A stretch of 64,000 bases of DNA from Lingula anatina (GCF_001039355.2 NW_019775613.1:894265-958264), one strand, 5' to 3'; shown: positions 1-13,902, counted from the first letter of the stretch. Notes: generated from the sequence alone by a model not told the origin. Translations and numbers: made by a program.

Positions 1-534
1 ACACATATAGGCCTACATGTCCGTACAAAGGGTCGCAGTCACATATAAAACACTACTACATGCATACATTTCTTACGTTTTTGAACGGAAAACTTTGACA
101 GTTTTATAACCTTATCAAACTCATAAAAATGATGGGAGTATCAACTGTGATTAACTAAGTCTCCTCTCGACAAACGAGTATCGCTACACCTGCGATTATT
201 ACAATGCGACATAACTGTTATCGCCTACTTCTTCAAACTTTCTCTTTCTCCGAACGCCACGAATCTCATGGCTTGTAAACAGTGAGCAAAAAGATAATTT
301 TATCGTCCCGGGTTGGCAGTTATTTTGCACTTTTATGTGGCGTAGGAGGCGTTTGCGGTTAGATTCTGGTATGTCTCGCAACTCAATTACTATATATACC
401 AGTAAAGCTAAGGAAACTTTGGTCGAACCTAAGACAAAAAATAATGACGCATCAGTCCGTGTTAGGCTAACGGTGATAGTTTCTTTCCGAGTTTCTGTAA
501 AATTTTAGGAAAATCGATAAACGCTAGAACTTAA
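1..534. other. Intergenic, no gene recognised
   Basis: AT-rich sequence with only short open frames. The minus-strand frame at 199-381 has no recognisable domain. It could be a terminal exon of a gene outside the window, but I see no support for that. Confidence 0.4.
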
Positions 535-831
535 CTAAACTTTATAATCTTTTTTAATGGGACGCAGCTCGTTTTCTATAAAATTAATGAAGAAGTGGCC
601 GATCTTGTCAGATCCTGTGATATACCCGTATATGTCGCAGTTGTCCTTGGTGAATGTCTTAATGACATTCATGAAGTGGTGTTTTATTTCGAGATTCTGT
701 AAATTCAAGTGAATGGGCGTGTACTTGTCGGTAGTCATGATAAGTAGTTCACCACGACCATCGAAGCACCGAATGCCCATGACCCAAGTGAACTTAAAGA
801 AGCGAATTCTCTTGAACAATGAGTGGAACAA
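535..831 (-). CDS. Possible hypothetical exon, about 98 codons
   Basis: An open frame on the minus strand with balanced amino-acid composition that does not look like translated repeat. It contains stretches such as GIRCFDGRGELLIMTTDKY and CDIYGYITGSDKIGHFFINF and ends in a TAG stop. The frame has no ATG at its 5' end (the first codon is TTG). A plausible 3' splice site, a T-rich stretch ending in CAAG, lies about 20 bases inside the frame. That would fit a terminal exon of a gene whose other exons lie upstream on the minus strand. I recognise no family or motif. It may equally be a chance frame or a decayed gene. Confidence 0.3.
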   Translation of the reverse strand: MFHSLFKRIRFFKFTWVMGIRCFDGRGELLIMTTDKYTPIHLNLQNLEIKHHFMNVIKTFTKDNCDIYGYITGSDKIGHFFINFIENELRPIKKDYKV

Positions 832-2282
832 TGGGTTTTTTCTTTGCCCTGGTAGTCAGAAGAGCTACATCTGTAGCAACGTATTTTCTTTAATTTACGC
901 TAGGGCCCATAATGCTTTCACGGGTCGAACGATCATAGTTTTACCTGCACCGCACCAACACAGATAGTTTTGGAGATACTAAAAATAAAGATCTAAAAAA
1001 ATGGGAGGGGAGATATGTGATTTAAACATATATAATTATTCTCTTAAGAAGCGAAGGGATTGGATAATTACAATGAGTAAATGCGTGGACTTAGCAGGTA
1101 CATTTTTCATCTCAGCTAATGAGTTCATTCTCATAGTTGGTGGAAAGTATCTTCATCGAGTATATTAAGAAAAAAAAACACGAGTACCCACCATACCTGT
1201 ACCTAATGACTCACATCTGGGGGAGTTTTCCTTGTGCAAACTCTTGCGCTGATATTGAACAAAATAATCAACCGTTTACCTGCAGTAAATGCATCTTGAG
1301 AGGAGATTTATTAGTGCATTCAACCCCTCTGCTCACACCATACCGTCATGTTAACTGTAGTTCGCTATTGTCAGTCTTGTCTGTGTTCCAGTTAGTATCG
1401 ACATTATACTCAAATGTGCTCGTTAAATTAAACTTCTTTTAAATCCTAGTTGGCAGGTTGGATCGTAGACAAAGCAAGAGTTTGACCTGATAGCCCATGA
1501 CGTGGTTAATAAGGAAGATATGAGTGAAGGGTTGATGCTGATGACGGTATTCATGATGATGATGGTGATGATGATGATAGCGGATTTGATGATCACAGGG
1601 ATGAGTGAACCGAAGGCATCAGAAGGCAGACGATTTCCCGCCCTAGAATTTGTCCAGATATTCACCGTTCAGTCTATGCCCAGGTGAGAAGGCACAGGAT
1701 TCTGAGAGATCACTACCACGGGGTGGTTAACCTGATCGATTTTCAACCTATTTACCTCAGGGCAAGGACAAGCGTGATAGTGGACAAAACATACAATCAA
1801 AGCATTAAAAAATCGGTCGCTCGATAAAGGTTGACATGTCAGTCTTGTAATAATTTGATTACGTCTAGCAGTATTTCCGTGATTTATGATAACACTCTTA
1901 GCTATAACTGTGCTTCCCATCTATATTGCCATGAGCTTAGATAACGTTTATCTAATAGTGATAATTACTTTGATAAATTTCACTTTTAATACAAACTGGC
2001 TGACAGTTATTAGATTAATAACCGATTTTGCACTAAAAGATTAACTTTGAGCTTCTATTATAATATACTCGACACAGAAAAGGGGAGGCGGGGAGGGTAA
2101 CATATATCCAACTGGTCAATCATATTTTTGTTATATCAATAAACATTTGTTCCAGGAACAATTTCTCACTTTAACATATATTGGGTACATATATTTATAT
2201 CAGGCTCAAACTACTTCATGGGCCTTTTTTATCTAGGGTCATCCATTTTCATCACCATTTTCACAATTCCACTAACCGTACG

Positions 2283-2475
2283 CTTGGGGGTGGGCGGTGG
2301 GGCTGGGGGTTAATGAACTCTGCACGCTTTTAAAAATGATTAAAGTGATTATCCAAATTGCTGTCAAATGCTATCATTTTTATTTTTTCACACTGTACGC
2401 TCTAAAGGGGGGGGGGGGTCTGGGAAAAGTCAAAGCTTTGTAGACTTGTGAAAATGATGATAAAACTGGTACATG
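2283..2475. repeat. Dispersed repeat, copy 1 (second copy near 9840-10030)
   Basis: This segment and 9840-10030 share, in the same order, a G-rich start, GTTAATG, a CTCTG..CAC/CGC stretch, ATCCAAATTGCTGTCAAA, a poly-G run with GGTCTGG, and GAAAATGATGATAAAA. Two diverged copies of one non-coding repeat are the simplest reading. Confidence 0.6.
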
Positions 2476-5186
2476 TAGACCCCTCTTTAGAATTGCTCTG
2501 GAGGACCAACATTTTAAGATTTCGTGATGGGGCTTATACAACTGTATAGTTTATGATTACCATAATATACTAAACATACAGATACTCAAGCATAAAGTAG
2601 TGAGATTACCCTGAGTGTCAGAGCAACGTAAAAGCTAGCTTGTTAAATACCCCCCGGTATATACCTTGTGATGGAGTCGCTTTTACTAGTATTGTTGATA
2701 TGGGTTATATATGAAATCAAGATCGAGCTGGCTATACCGGAATCTAGAACCTAGGGTAAGTGAGATGGGAGTTTTAAAAACTGAATACTAATATGTCCAA
2801 GTATCAGGCTAGAACTATTAAAAATATAACCCGAGTAAGGGAAGACGTTTTCTATTGGTATATTGCTAAATCCTTTCCTTTTAAGGGAATTTGCCAGATA
2901 GGAGTCGAGGCCATCCAGTTAATAGTTTGTGGTGAAAATGTAGCTCAATTAATACTTGATAGAATATGTATATGTATCAGCCTTCTTTTCTGTCCCCAGC
3001 TTTAATTCACATACATCACTCTAAATCTAGAGCAAAAAAGATATTTAGCTGAACAACAGCACAAATAACAAGACAACTTTAACATACTCTAGGAAAGGTT
3101 GTACCCCGTCATGGTAGAAGTCTATTCCCATCAGATATAGGCCTAACTGTTAGAAAATGAGGTTATAAAAAACTATTTCCCTACCTGATGTTTTCTTTTC
3201 AAACTTAAGCCTTCACGCCACAGTAGCTTTCAAACTCGTCAGGATACCAAATTCATATTGACTAGGTGTACAAATTACCAATGCAAGTATGCACGGAAAA
3301 AAATTCTAGGCGCGCCTCGGGCCAGACAACACCGTCTTTTTATTTTTTCAATTCTGGCTTTTCACCAAATTCTACAGGGTTGAACTATGACAGCTCGTCT
3401 TTCACGGCCTTAATAGGTGTACCGGAATTAACATTGCGTCGGTTTTTCTTATGTCAATTTGTCAGGTGAACCAAGTACCGGCTTAAAACCTTACATCGAG
3501 TCTTCAGGCAAAACCTGAAAAACCCAAGTTAAGGTATTTCACTTGTTGGCGGCCATATATATATACGCATATCTTGACTGGCTCTAACATGGATACAAAC
3601 CATACCATCATTCTAAGATTTTTTGCCAAGGAAAAGGGGAAATCCCAATTTGTCACTATGCCTACAAAACCATTAGCTAATGAATTAAGCCTTCTGGTGA
3701 CATCATCTAGACTTGAATGAGGACAGGTACATATCTGTGTCAAAGCGCATCCTTTTGGTGACGGAAACGGTTATATCGGGATCGTGGTCAAATGAAGGAG
3801 CTCCAGCAAAAACTCCCTGGTCAAATCAACTCTGAAGTAAAACAGTGGGCGGCTTTAAGGTTCTACAAGAGTGCACGACTGACAAACAAAGACAGACGAA
3901 AAATGCAGAAAAACAGCGCTCACCTCGATAACGAAGCCAATAACGACACACTAACACAAAGAACGGCCTTTATCTTTTAGACAAACCCTATCAGGTTTAC
4001 TGCTCCTTTGAAAACATGTTATCTGAAGAAAAAATAACCGCACATCCTTTCGAATCCTAACTCAATACACAGCGGTAGTAAAGGGGGGGGGGGCACAGGT
4101 ACCAAATGCTGATGTACGAGCTAGTACAATTACAAATAAACCGATTTCACCTGGAGTGAGATGCGATGGAAAATTAGTCTGAATAACGTCTGCTGCTGCT
4201 AGCTGTTCGTCTACTGCTGGTAATGTAGGGGAAAATACAAAACTCGTCAACCGTAGACGATTAAGCGTGCCCTTCATGTAAAGGAAAACGATCATCTCTG
4301 AATGCATAACTTAAAACGACAGCCAAGCCACCGGTATTCCGGGCGGTTAGTTAGTTCTTCTATACTCCATTCTACCGGTTCTACCTACCTGACACAGTAG
4401 ATATTCCGTAAAGGTGTGAGGAGGCTCACAATTCAGAATCAGAGAAGCAATACGGCAGTCACTTTGTGCCTTCTTAACAGCTGAGCGTTAAAATGAATCC
4501 TAGCTCCTTCCAAGAATCCCCTTTCACCAACCCAAAAGCTCACATGGATGAGTCAGTTCAGCAAGGTGAAACGCATAGGTGAACGAATCAGTAAACTTCA
4601 TTAATATTTTCAGCTCGGTTATAGGGTCCAACCTATTTACTCATATGATAAATCCTGGTGCTGTCTACGGCAGGCTCTCCTCAGCATATGAACTTGCCTT
4701 CAAGAGCTTCAGGCGCTGTGCAGATCTTGCTGCTAATGTCAATCACACGCTTACTGTGCCCATATACACACATCCGTCAGGCTTATAGGCAAACATCTAA
4801 CGTTATGGCATAGTTGCATGGGAATGAATCACATCAGGTCTGATTTTTATACGACGCATGGTCCATACGTAGCACCGAATGGGGTTGTTGTTTGCAGGAG
4901 GAGTTCAAAGTGACGTGGAACCAAGTGCGCGTGACGTGAGAGAGAGAGAAAGAAGGGGGGGGGGAGGCGGGAGAGAGAGGAGAGAGTCTGTAGAGTTGTG
5001 TCGTAGGCTGAGAAACAATACAGTGTGGGTTAGCAGGTTACTTGTCTGACTTGGACCGCCTATTGTATACTGTACTCATCCAGACGCTTACTGACGTTCT
5101 TTTAATTACTGTAATGGAGAAGATTTTGTAAGACACTGCCGATGGACAGGAGAACGATAAAAGCTGACACTTCAAAAAGATGCTCG

Positions 5187-5189
5187 AAA

Positions 5190-5244
<55 letters not shown>

Positions 5245-5247
5245 ATA
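5187..5247. repeat. AAAT tetranucleotide microsatellite
   Basis: About 15 uninterrupted units of AAAT followed by a poly-C run. Long YLFI-repeat frames read across it are translation artefacts of the repeat. Confidence 0.9.
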
Positions 5248-6534
5248 CCCCCCCCCCTCCGCAGTCCTGGCCCTTGACAGCTTGAGAGAGAGACATTGGA
5301 ATATGTTTTTGTTTCCCACACTAAGGGTGAGATGTTATCCAATCTGACAAATAGAAAGACCAGAAATAAGATACTCGTTCTCGAATATTTAGATTTATTT
5401 CATAAGATGACATGTCCCATGAGCCGTCTGGATCCCTGTAGTAAGAGATAGCTACATGTACTGTAGCACAGTCACTTTTGATCCCCTGACTTAAGGACAG
5501 ACCACATATTACATTAAATCATATTGGACAGATATAAAATGGGACATTCATTGTTTTGGATTTTAAAAAGCTTACCTGAATACAGTTGGAATTCCATTAG
5601 TACGGGTCAGGGTCGCGGCATTGGCCTATTTAAGCCTTAAATGCGTACGGGTAACTTTTAAACGAAGTCAAGCCGTAAAATATTAGCATAACAGAGTCAG
5701 GTTTTAGAAAGAACGTGGGCGTATTTTTGATTCTGTTTAAAAATCAACGCCGGTTTTAACAGTGGGCTGTGAACGTGACTTAGTGATGAGCCTATCACGT
5801 ACCCTTCCAAAAGTTTTCCCGTTTCTAGCTATTGATGATAGCAAGGACACTAGTACGGCTACAGACGTACGTATTAAGATGCTGAACCCCCCCCCCCGCC
5901 CCTCTGCCCAAGGCATTTGTTTGGGCTTGGTGTCTGTACTCAAACTGTAATATCACACCTTCGCCATAAATATCTGTGACACTATTTTTTACATGGGTGC
6001 GTCGTGAAGTGGAAATATGTAGGCACTTGACTTCATTCATCTATTTCCACACAACCCGTTTGACAACAACACCAGCAGCTATAGCCTCTGCCCTACCTGA
6101 CAGCCGACCTGATGTCCTGTTCTCACCAGTTCAAGCATAATCGAGTTTAAGATATAGGGAGTCAACACAGTAGGGATGGGAGAGAGAATACATGTAAAGG
6201 GCTTAATTGATTCAAAAACGTGTTTGTTAAAACTGATAAGACCACGACTTTATGGATCTGGCTAGATTTCCGCCGGCGCGGATATATACATGTATGTCCA
6301 AAAACAAGTCTGACTTTATTTACACCTAGTGAGACGGGGTTTTCCTGTGCACACCTTTGGTTTCAGTTAAATTGAATCGGCATCATTAAGTAATGATATC
6401 ACTATTTTACAGGTCTGCCTATGTGCACGTAATGTGTAATCACCCCGTGTTTCAGAGTACTGTATATATATATATATATACCGGTGATTTGTCACTACCC
6501 TTCAGACGCACTCCATCTGCCCTATGGATTAGAG

Positions 6535-6880
6535 AGGATCTAAGGGCTCATTCCCAATGAAATAATCTGTCCACGTAGATCAATTATCCACTGCCCATCA
6601 TACGTGCATTATCAGCCCAATAAATTAGATAGGATCTAAGAGGTCATTCCCAATTAAACTATTGGTCTACGTAGACTGATATAGCTCGTGATGAATGTAA
6701 TCAAATTAAGAGATTAACTCGCCTCCTCCTGGCGCTGAAAAGAATACAGAAAAGCTGATGCTTTTACGAAGATGTTGGAAGAAAAGAGGAGACGTATAAA
6801 TCTTTTTATCTGATTGCACCCAGCAAGCGTCCCGGCAGAGTTGGATCGATCTCCTTGGACCGATATTTTCATTGGAAACG
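6535..6880. mobile_element. MITE-like family, copy 1 (nested or duplicated)
   Basis: Contains the family's start GGATCTAAGGGCTCATTCCC twice (about 6535 and 6632, the second diverged), then CGCCTCCTCCTGGC, ACAGAAAAGC, GTTGGAAGAAAAGAGGAG and a GATTGCA..CAGC arm. The same blocks in the same order occur near 34577-34790 and 52538-52750. No coding capacity is seen, so I read it as a non-autonomous element. Confidence 0.6.
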
Positions 6881-8045
6881 AGCCTGAAGGTCTTGATTAG
6901 CCTGAGATGAAGGGCCCTGCATGTAACTGCGACTTTCCCCACACCGGGGACAAGCTATAGCTATTTACATGTGATGGTCTCGATGGAAATGGTGATAGAG
7001 ACCAGTTTCCCATTGCCTCGGAACGTCAGAATTGTCGGTCATGCACCTGTTGTACTGGCGTATTTGTCTGTTTAAGTACGTGAACCTCGGTGTTCGTCCG
7101 TGCGTAATAAAGACGTATTCATAAGGATTTAAGTTTTTAATGTCCGATGTTGCCCTGAATACCTATAAACGGAGTGCACATTCGGGAGTAATCAAATATA
7201 GTCGTGTAATATCTTAAACATATATTTTTCATGTTCCTTTTTCGTGTAAGTTGATAAAAAACAAATATTAACAAAATCATAGATTTTATTGCACTTTGGC
7301 TAGTTGTTTATAAATATTGGTAGTGCTTTTCATATATACATAAAGCTCTAGAATAAAAGAACAGGAAAAGGTGCTGATGAGTTAATTCTGTAATATAATG
7401 GTCTAAAAACTAATTAGGAAACACAGTATTATTTTCAGGTTGAATAGAATTCCACCCTTAAATCTTCTTGTATGTGAATATAAATAAACACATTCACTTT
7501 CAAAATATGCTTCAAAGCAAGAAATACTGGAAGGTACATGTATTATGTGTAATGAAAACTGCTTCTCTACACCACAATATCAATATCACTCACTTATTTA
7601 ATGAAATGTTGCATCTTATGTTGCATTGTTATCTCTACCTTTAAAACCCATTCACACAGCATTAAAAAAGGAGCAGGAAAGAAAAATTATCAATGTTTAT
7701 TTTTGCTGAATTTTATTTCATTTATTCTCCTTAAAATATAAGGAGCTTGCATTTATTCTCCTAAAATACATGTATTAGGAGATAATGTATAAAATGGGTA
7801 ACCCATGTCATTGTTTTACATACGCATAGGTCACCTCATAAATAGGCCAATTTCACTTCAGTAGAATTCATTTTTTAAAGGGGAAAATTTAAAAAAGAAG
7901 CATATTATGTAGTAATGCAATGCTCTTTACTAATAGTCAGTCCATGGGACATACATGCATTGCTGTATACAACAACAAACAATGCACATGCGATTAAGTA
8001 TTCCAGTTAAGAGCCCATTGCAAGTAGATTCTCTGTCGTGACCAG

Positions 8046-11000
8046 TCATTTGTGTCTTAGTCTTCTGGCAGCTTTCCTTAGGACCCTTCCACTTGATTTA
8101 AATGTCACTGCAGGACTGAGAGCAAAGCGAAACTCTCCAGTGCCAAACACACTTGTATTGCCCGCTGCTGCACCATATGGATTAGGCGAGGCTTGATCTG
8201 AATTAGAGGCAGCTTGTCCAAGATCACTGAAAGCTCCATCTGGGTTAGAGACACCTTGAATTGAATCACCCCTTGCTTGATCTGGATTAAGTGTACTTTG
8301 ATCTGGATCAGGCAAAGCTGCTCCAGTAGAAGTGCCTTGATCAACTGTAACATTGTGACCTGAAGTTATGTTTTGGTCACCACTGTGACCGTGATTTTCA
8401 ACCAATGCACTGTGTGATCGTGTGTTTTGATTATTTGGATTCTCAAGAGTGAATACCCCTGCAGTTGACTGCAGCAGCTGTTCTTCCTCAACACTTGGCA
8501 CAGCATTGAAGCCAACTGTTGGATTCAGGGGACTCCAACCTTCAGTGATGGGAGTGACACATGCATAAGGCCTCTCACTATCCGAGTCTGTATTGGAGAG
8601 AGTAACGGAGGAAACTGATCCTCTCTGAGCTACAAGAGAACCACCAGAGCTCATTCTTTCTAGTTCTGAGCAAGAGTGAGGGGAAAAAGCACGGGGTGCT
8701 GCTCCTGCAAAACCTGCGCTACGATTCCCCGCTGGGTCCGTAGCACCCACTCCTTGTTTTTCCCCTCCTCTTACTGCATCCAGTGGTTGGTCAAATAATC
8801 GAGAAGAAATCGACCTGGCCTCTTGAGCTAAACTCTCCTGGTTGGGTCTTGTCATTATGCTATTAGATGCTGATGCTCCAGCAGAACCATTACCCCTGAA
8901 AAAAAGACTTGTCCCATCAGGCACACTAGTTGACTTTGACTGATTTGACCAAAAGCTTGTCAGCGTAGGCGGCACTGTGTTTAAAGCCAGTGACCTCTCT
9001 TTGCGTCTTGGTTTGCTGCTTTCTTTGTCAGATTTTTTAAAGCCAACCTCAGCAGGAATGTCTTCAGATGAGAAACTGAACCTTGCAAAGTAACTGCTGT
9101 CCAGCGAGTTTCTGGGAGACCTGGATTTAGAGCCCTTGCTGAGATGACAATTTTGCATGTCCTGTAAAATAAGTAAAAGTAATTATACAATTTACAGTAT
9201 CTAAAAGGGTTTTGGTCGCATATATCCCTGTTTCTCCAAGTCTGGGATGGTAGTTCCATATTGAATGAATATAATAATTCATATTGAATGAATAATAATT
9301 TCTGTACTGTGGCTTTCGATCCCTTTCAATTAACTATACAGAAAACAGTTCTTGGGAACAGTGCTTTGTTACAGTGTTAATAAGTACTAGCTATGAAGGA
9401 AGTCTTCTTTAATTAAAATTAACACATTCAAACGTGCATTGCATGGTGCAATAACACTTTTCCATGCACACATACAAACATACAAAAAAAATACCTTCAT
9501 TTACATCTTTGACTTTCCATAACACAGTCAATATTACATTTCTCAGCTGTACTCCATTAAGCAACACCATACTAAAGCACACGGCCTGTACATGTACATT
9601 ATATACATATACTTCTTAATCATTTACCTTGACAATGTCCTTCAATTTAAAATTTGCTTTCTTGCCATGGGCCAAAGGCGTTTTCTTTCCAGTGTAGTTG
9701 GTATGCTGTGCATTAATTGTCTTTTCTACAACAAGATAACCATACTTAAGTTGATAGTCATTTACTAGTAATGACATATGACAGTATGGGGTCATGCATT
9801 TTTTATCATCTTTCTTCACAAGGCTTTAAATCGTACCCTTGGGAGGGGGTGTTAATGCCCTCTGGACACTTTTGAAAATTAATAAAAATTCTGATCCAAA
9901 TTGCTGTCAAAGGTCATAATTTTTTAGCTTGTATTCTCCGAAAAGGAGGGGGGGGGGGGGGGGAGAGAGAGAGGTCTGGAAAAAGTGTTTTCATTGAAGT
10001 ACCATAAGAGAAAATGATGATAAAAATGGACGGCCCTTAAGAAACAAGAGAGAAATGACATTTCCAGTCAAATTATGGCAACTTAATAGTACTATTACTG
10101 AACTTAGTTATACATGTAATATTGGCCTTTTTTTAGCAGACCTTGTGATTCAATTTCTAACCACAGGAAGCCAATATACCTAACACTCAGATACCTTAAT
10201 TATTAGTACAATGATGGTGGGCAAAGCCACAGAAAGATGAAACAGGCTTCCTATGACAGGAAATCAATGTACGTAATACTCCTAAAAGGCATCCTTAGGC
10301 TACTAGTAGTTCTAGTGTAAGACAGGAAAAGTGTCTTTTAAAAAAATCTTACATACTTTTTTTAACACAAAAGCATAACTGCCATGATAATACCAGTAAA
10401 GATTTCAAATTGATAATTATAAATGACAAGGCAGCAAAGCTGTCAAATGTACAGACAAAAAGCAGGAAATAACTATGCACAAAATAGGCTACTGTCAATT
10501 CTGATGCAAAAGTACATTATGTTAAACTGCAAATTCAACATCAAATTTTAATTATGCTCAACAGGTAATACCAATGTAAGTAAAATGTGTAACAAGCATA
10601 AGGCTTCAGGCCCATGGCAGTTCAAGTTCACACTTTGAAAATGTATAACTTCCAGAAAAAGAAGCCAATTAGACTGCTTTTCCAACTCAGGCTGCATTTT
10701 AGTCCTGTATTTCTTTTTTGAACGTTTGGCAATCATCAGTAACATGGTTTTCCCATAATGGTCATCATGGCAGCAGCACCCAAAATTGTGTTTTCTTCTA
10801 TTCTGATGCAATATNNNNNNNNNNNNNNNNNNNNNNNNNNNNNNNNNNNNNNNNNNNNNNNNNNNNNNNNNNNNNNNNNNNNNNNNNNNNNNNNNNNNNN
10901 NNNNNNNNNNNNNNNNNNNNNNNNNNNNNNNNNNNNNNNNNNNNNNNNNNNNNNNNNNNNNNNNNNNNNNNNNNNNNNNNNNNNNNNNNNNNNNNNNNNN

Positions 11001-13215
11001 NNNNNNNNNNNNNNNNNNNNNNNNNNNNNNNNNNNNNNNNNNNNNNNNNNNNNNNNNNNNNNNNNNNNNNNNNNNNNNNNNNNNNNNNNNNNNNNNNNNN
11101 NNNNNNNNNNNNNNNNNNNNNNNNNNNNNNNNNNNNNNNNNNNNNNNNNNNNNNNNNNNNNNNNNNNNNNNNNNNNNNNNNNNNNNNNNNNNNNNNNNNN
11201 NNNNNNNNNNNNNNNNNNNNNNNNNNNNNNNNNNNNNNNNNNNNNNNNNNNNNNNNNNNNNNNNNNNNNNNNNNNNNNNNNNNNNNNNNNNNNNNNNNNN
11301 NNNNNNNNNNNNNNNNNNNNNNNNNNNNNNNNNNNNNNNNNNNNNNNNNNNNNNNNNNNNNNNNNNNNNNNNNNNNNNNNNNNNNNNNNNNNNNNNNNNN
11401 NNNNNNNNNNNNNNNNNNNNNNNNNNNNNNNNNNNNNNNNNNNNNNNNNNNNNNNNNNTTAATTAAATAAAGAGACTGTTAACATGCCTAAGAATTGAAT
11501 CTGAGGAAATGTGAAAAAACAGCATAACTTATAAAATAATGGTCCGATTATGCTGATTTTCGAACTTGACCTGCGTTTTAGTAAGATTGATTACTCCTGT
11601 GAGTTTCATGACAACAGGCCTATGGGTTTTCCTTGAAATGTGTTAACAGTTTTGCATATATGCTGAAAAGTGAAAAAACAGCATAACTTATAAAATAATG
11701 GTCCGATCATGCCGATTTTCGAACTTGACCTGTGTTTTAGTAAGATTGATTACTCCTGTGAGTTTCATGACAACAGGCCTATCAGTTTTCCTTGAAATGT
11801 GTTAACAGTGTTGCATATATGCTGAAAAGTGAAAAAACAGCATAAATTCTACAATAATGGCCCGATCATGCTGATTTTCGAACTTGACCTGCGTTTTATG
11901 AATATTCATCAGCTCTGTAAATATAAAGCCAAAAAGTAAAACTGTCTTCCACTTATGGTGTTAACGCTGAAAGTGCACGGCGACATGATCGGCGACGGCG
12001 ACGACAGACGCAGGTGATGGCAATATGTACAGACACATCTGTGTCTGTACATAAAAATGCCATGAAAAGAGGTGAAGGGATGTGTGAGATTACTTGTAGA
12101 TGGCATATTGTATAATGTATTATCAAATTCAATTTTACACACTGTCATACTGTTTATTGGCCCAAACTATTAATGCCAATTTAAAATCAATGTGAAATTG
12201 GAAAGAGAACAAAAATGCTCTAAAATGTCTTTATCCAAATTAAACTAATTTACCTTACACTTGGCAAATATTTTATCTAGCTGAAAACTTGTGCAGATAC
12301 ATGTATAAACTTAATACTGGCTCATCAAATACTCTACATTTATATTATCTAAAGTATATCATTATAGCATACAAACTTTTCTGCCCAATCAATGATTTAC
12401 TTTAGATAATAGTTATTAATACCTTGCATAAGACCACTCCCGCTCCCATTCCAGCTGAGAGCTTTGATGGCATGATCCACATCTGAGAAGTCCACCCCCT
12501 GATGTCTCAATGTCACCTTGCTCACCACCCCAGTATCACAGAAGGCCACAAAACTGGACAGCTTGGCAAACAGCAGCTGCATCCCCTGAGAATGTTATAT
12601 GGCAAAAATTAATAATTGAATAATAATGAGGCTTTATCTAATTAATTAGTGAAATAGAATAATAAATAAAAATTGTAATTTTCTAATTTATAAATTTAAT
12701 AAATAATTAGCTGGCTGATAAACTCATCAGTAGATAATTTTTAAAAAATGAGCACTGAGCTACCCTGGTAAAAATCAACACTCTGAGTACTTTTCTAGCT
12801 TTTATTTCAGACACATCACTCTAAAGACACCTTTCATCAGTCATACCCTCAGTTTATTTTGTGATGTCCCAGTCGAGCGGACCAGTTTGTTCTCCTTCAG
12901 CATTATGTCCAGCTGCTGTTCCTTCTTTCTTAGCTCACTGGCAAACTGATGAAGTGGAGCCAGGTCTTCAGACAGTGTCATTTGCAAGGATGACTCCAGT
13001 TCCTGCTTCTTCATGTTCAGCAGTGCTATCATGATATCACAGTTACTTCGCATTGTTTCAGTTTTTCTTTTGACTCCTTCCTAATTCAGAAATAGAGATT
13101 ACTGTACAGTAAAAACAAGGTTGTCAGCAGTCCCAAGCTTGTGTCTACTACGTATGACTTTTCTCATATCACAAGCACAAGAGTGTATATGCTGGTAACT
13201 CTATAAAACAACTAA

Positions 13216-13259
<44 letters not shown>

Positions 13260-13902
13260 AGCACGTTCTACAAGAAACAAAAAACTAACTCTAAACTGAT
13301 AACACTAGTTTAAAAATACTACTGGTATATATTTTCAATTAGATTGAGACTTGATTTCAGTTTAATTACAGAGGGAGCAGGACATAAATATAATGTGACA
13401 CTATGACAGGTGTAAACAGTCCTCTACTGATGATCAGTGACAGTGCAATACATATTTGGACTGACATGAAATTCAACCCATTTTGATAGATACATGTGCA
13501 TCATGATTCTCACCTTAATACTTTCTTCTTCTGCCTTAATTTGCCTCTGTTTTTCATGGATGTCTCCTTGTAGTCTCTTAGCTTCTTCAACCACAGGATT
13601 TAATTTTCTCTTTAAAAATACAAAAATTGTCTATGTTTATATTATATTAATAATAGAATTTAGATATACATGTACTCCATGACTAAACAAAATTCATACC
13701 AAAATACAAGATTAAGNCAGGCCCGTAGCCAGGGGGGTTTTGGGGGGGGGGGTCGAAAGAACACCCCTTTTTGCTGGAAAAAGGGTAAAATTTGACCTAG
13801 GTACATGGGGATTATATGGTAATAGGTCCACTTTTTCAGAAAAAGAACCCCCCTTTGAAATTGCTGGCTACGGGCCTGCTGGTAACTCTATAAAACAACT
13901 AA

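Larger units (their letters stand above)
832..8045. other. 7.2 kb intergenic region rich in simple repeats and MITE fragments
   Basis: No frame here has a recognisable domain or a consistent splice-site chain. The stretch holds an ATG/ATC-rich low-complexity patch (about 1530-1600), poly-G tracts (about 2406 and 4083), an AAAT microsatellite (5187-5247), a dispersed repeat (about 2283-2475) and MITE fragments (about 6535-6880). The last part, below 8045, is likely 3' UTR of the minus-strand TRIM gene. TTTATT motifs near 7696-7755 read as AATAAA poly(A) signals on the minus strand, roughly 300 bp past its stop. Confidence 0.5.

Noticed and set aside
1502-1687. Met-rich small protein
   Set aside because: It is encoded by an ATG/ATC low-complexity run, has no homology I recognise, and is open on both strands.
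5038-5319. YLFIYLFI repeat frames
   Set aside because: They are translations of the AAAT microsatellite.
10548-10811. Minus-strand frame with a Lys/Arg-rich stretch as an extra TRIM exon
   Set aside because: The flanking exons already join in phase (12423 to 9725), and no convincing acceptor-donor pair of suitable phase bounds this frame. The adjacent gap leaves some doubt.
10718-11470. 250-codon frame across the first gap
   Set aside because: It consists almost entirely of undetermined bases.
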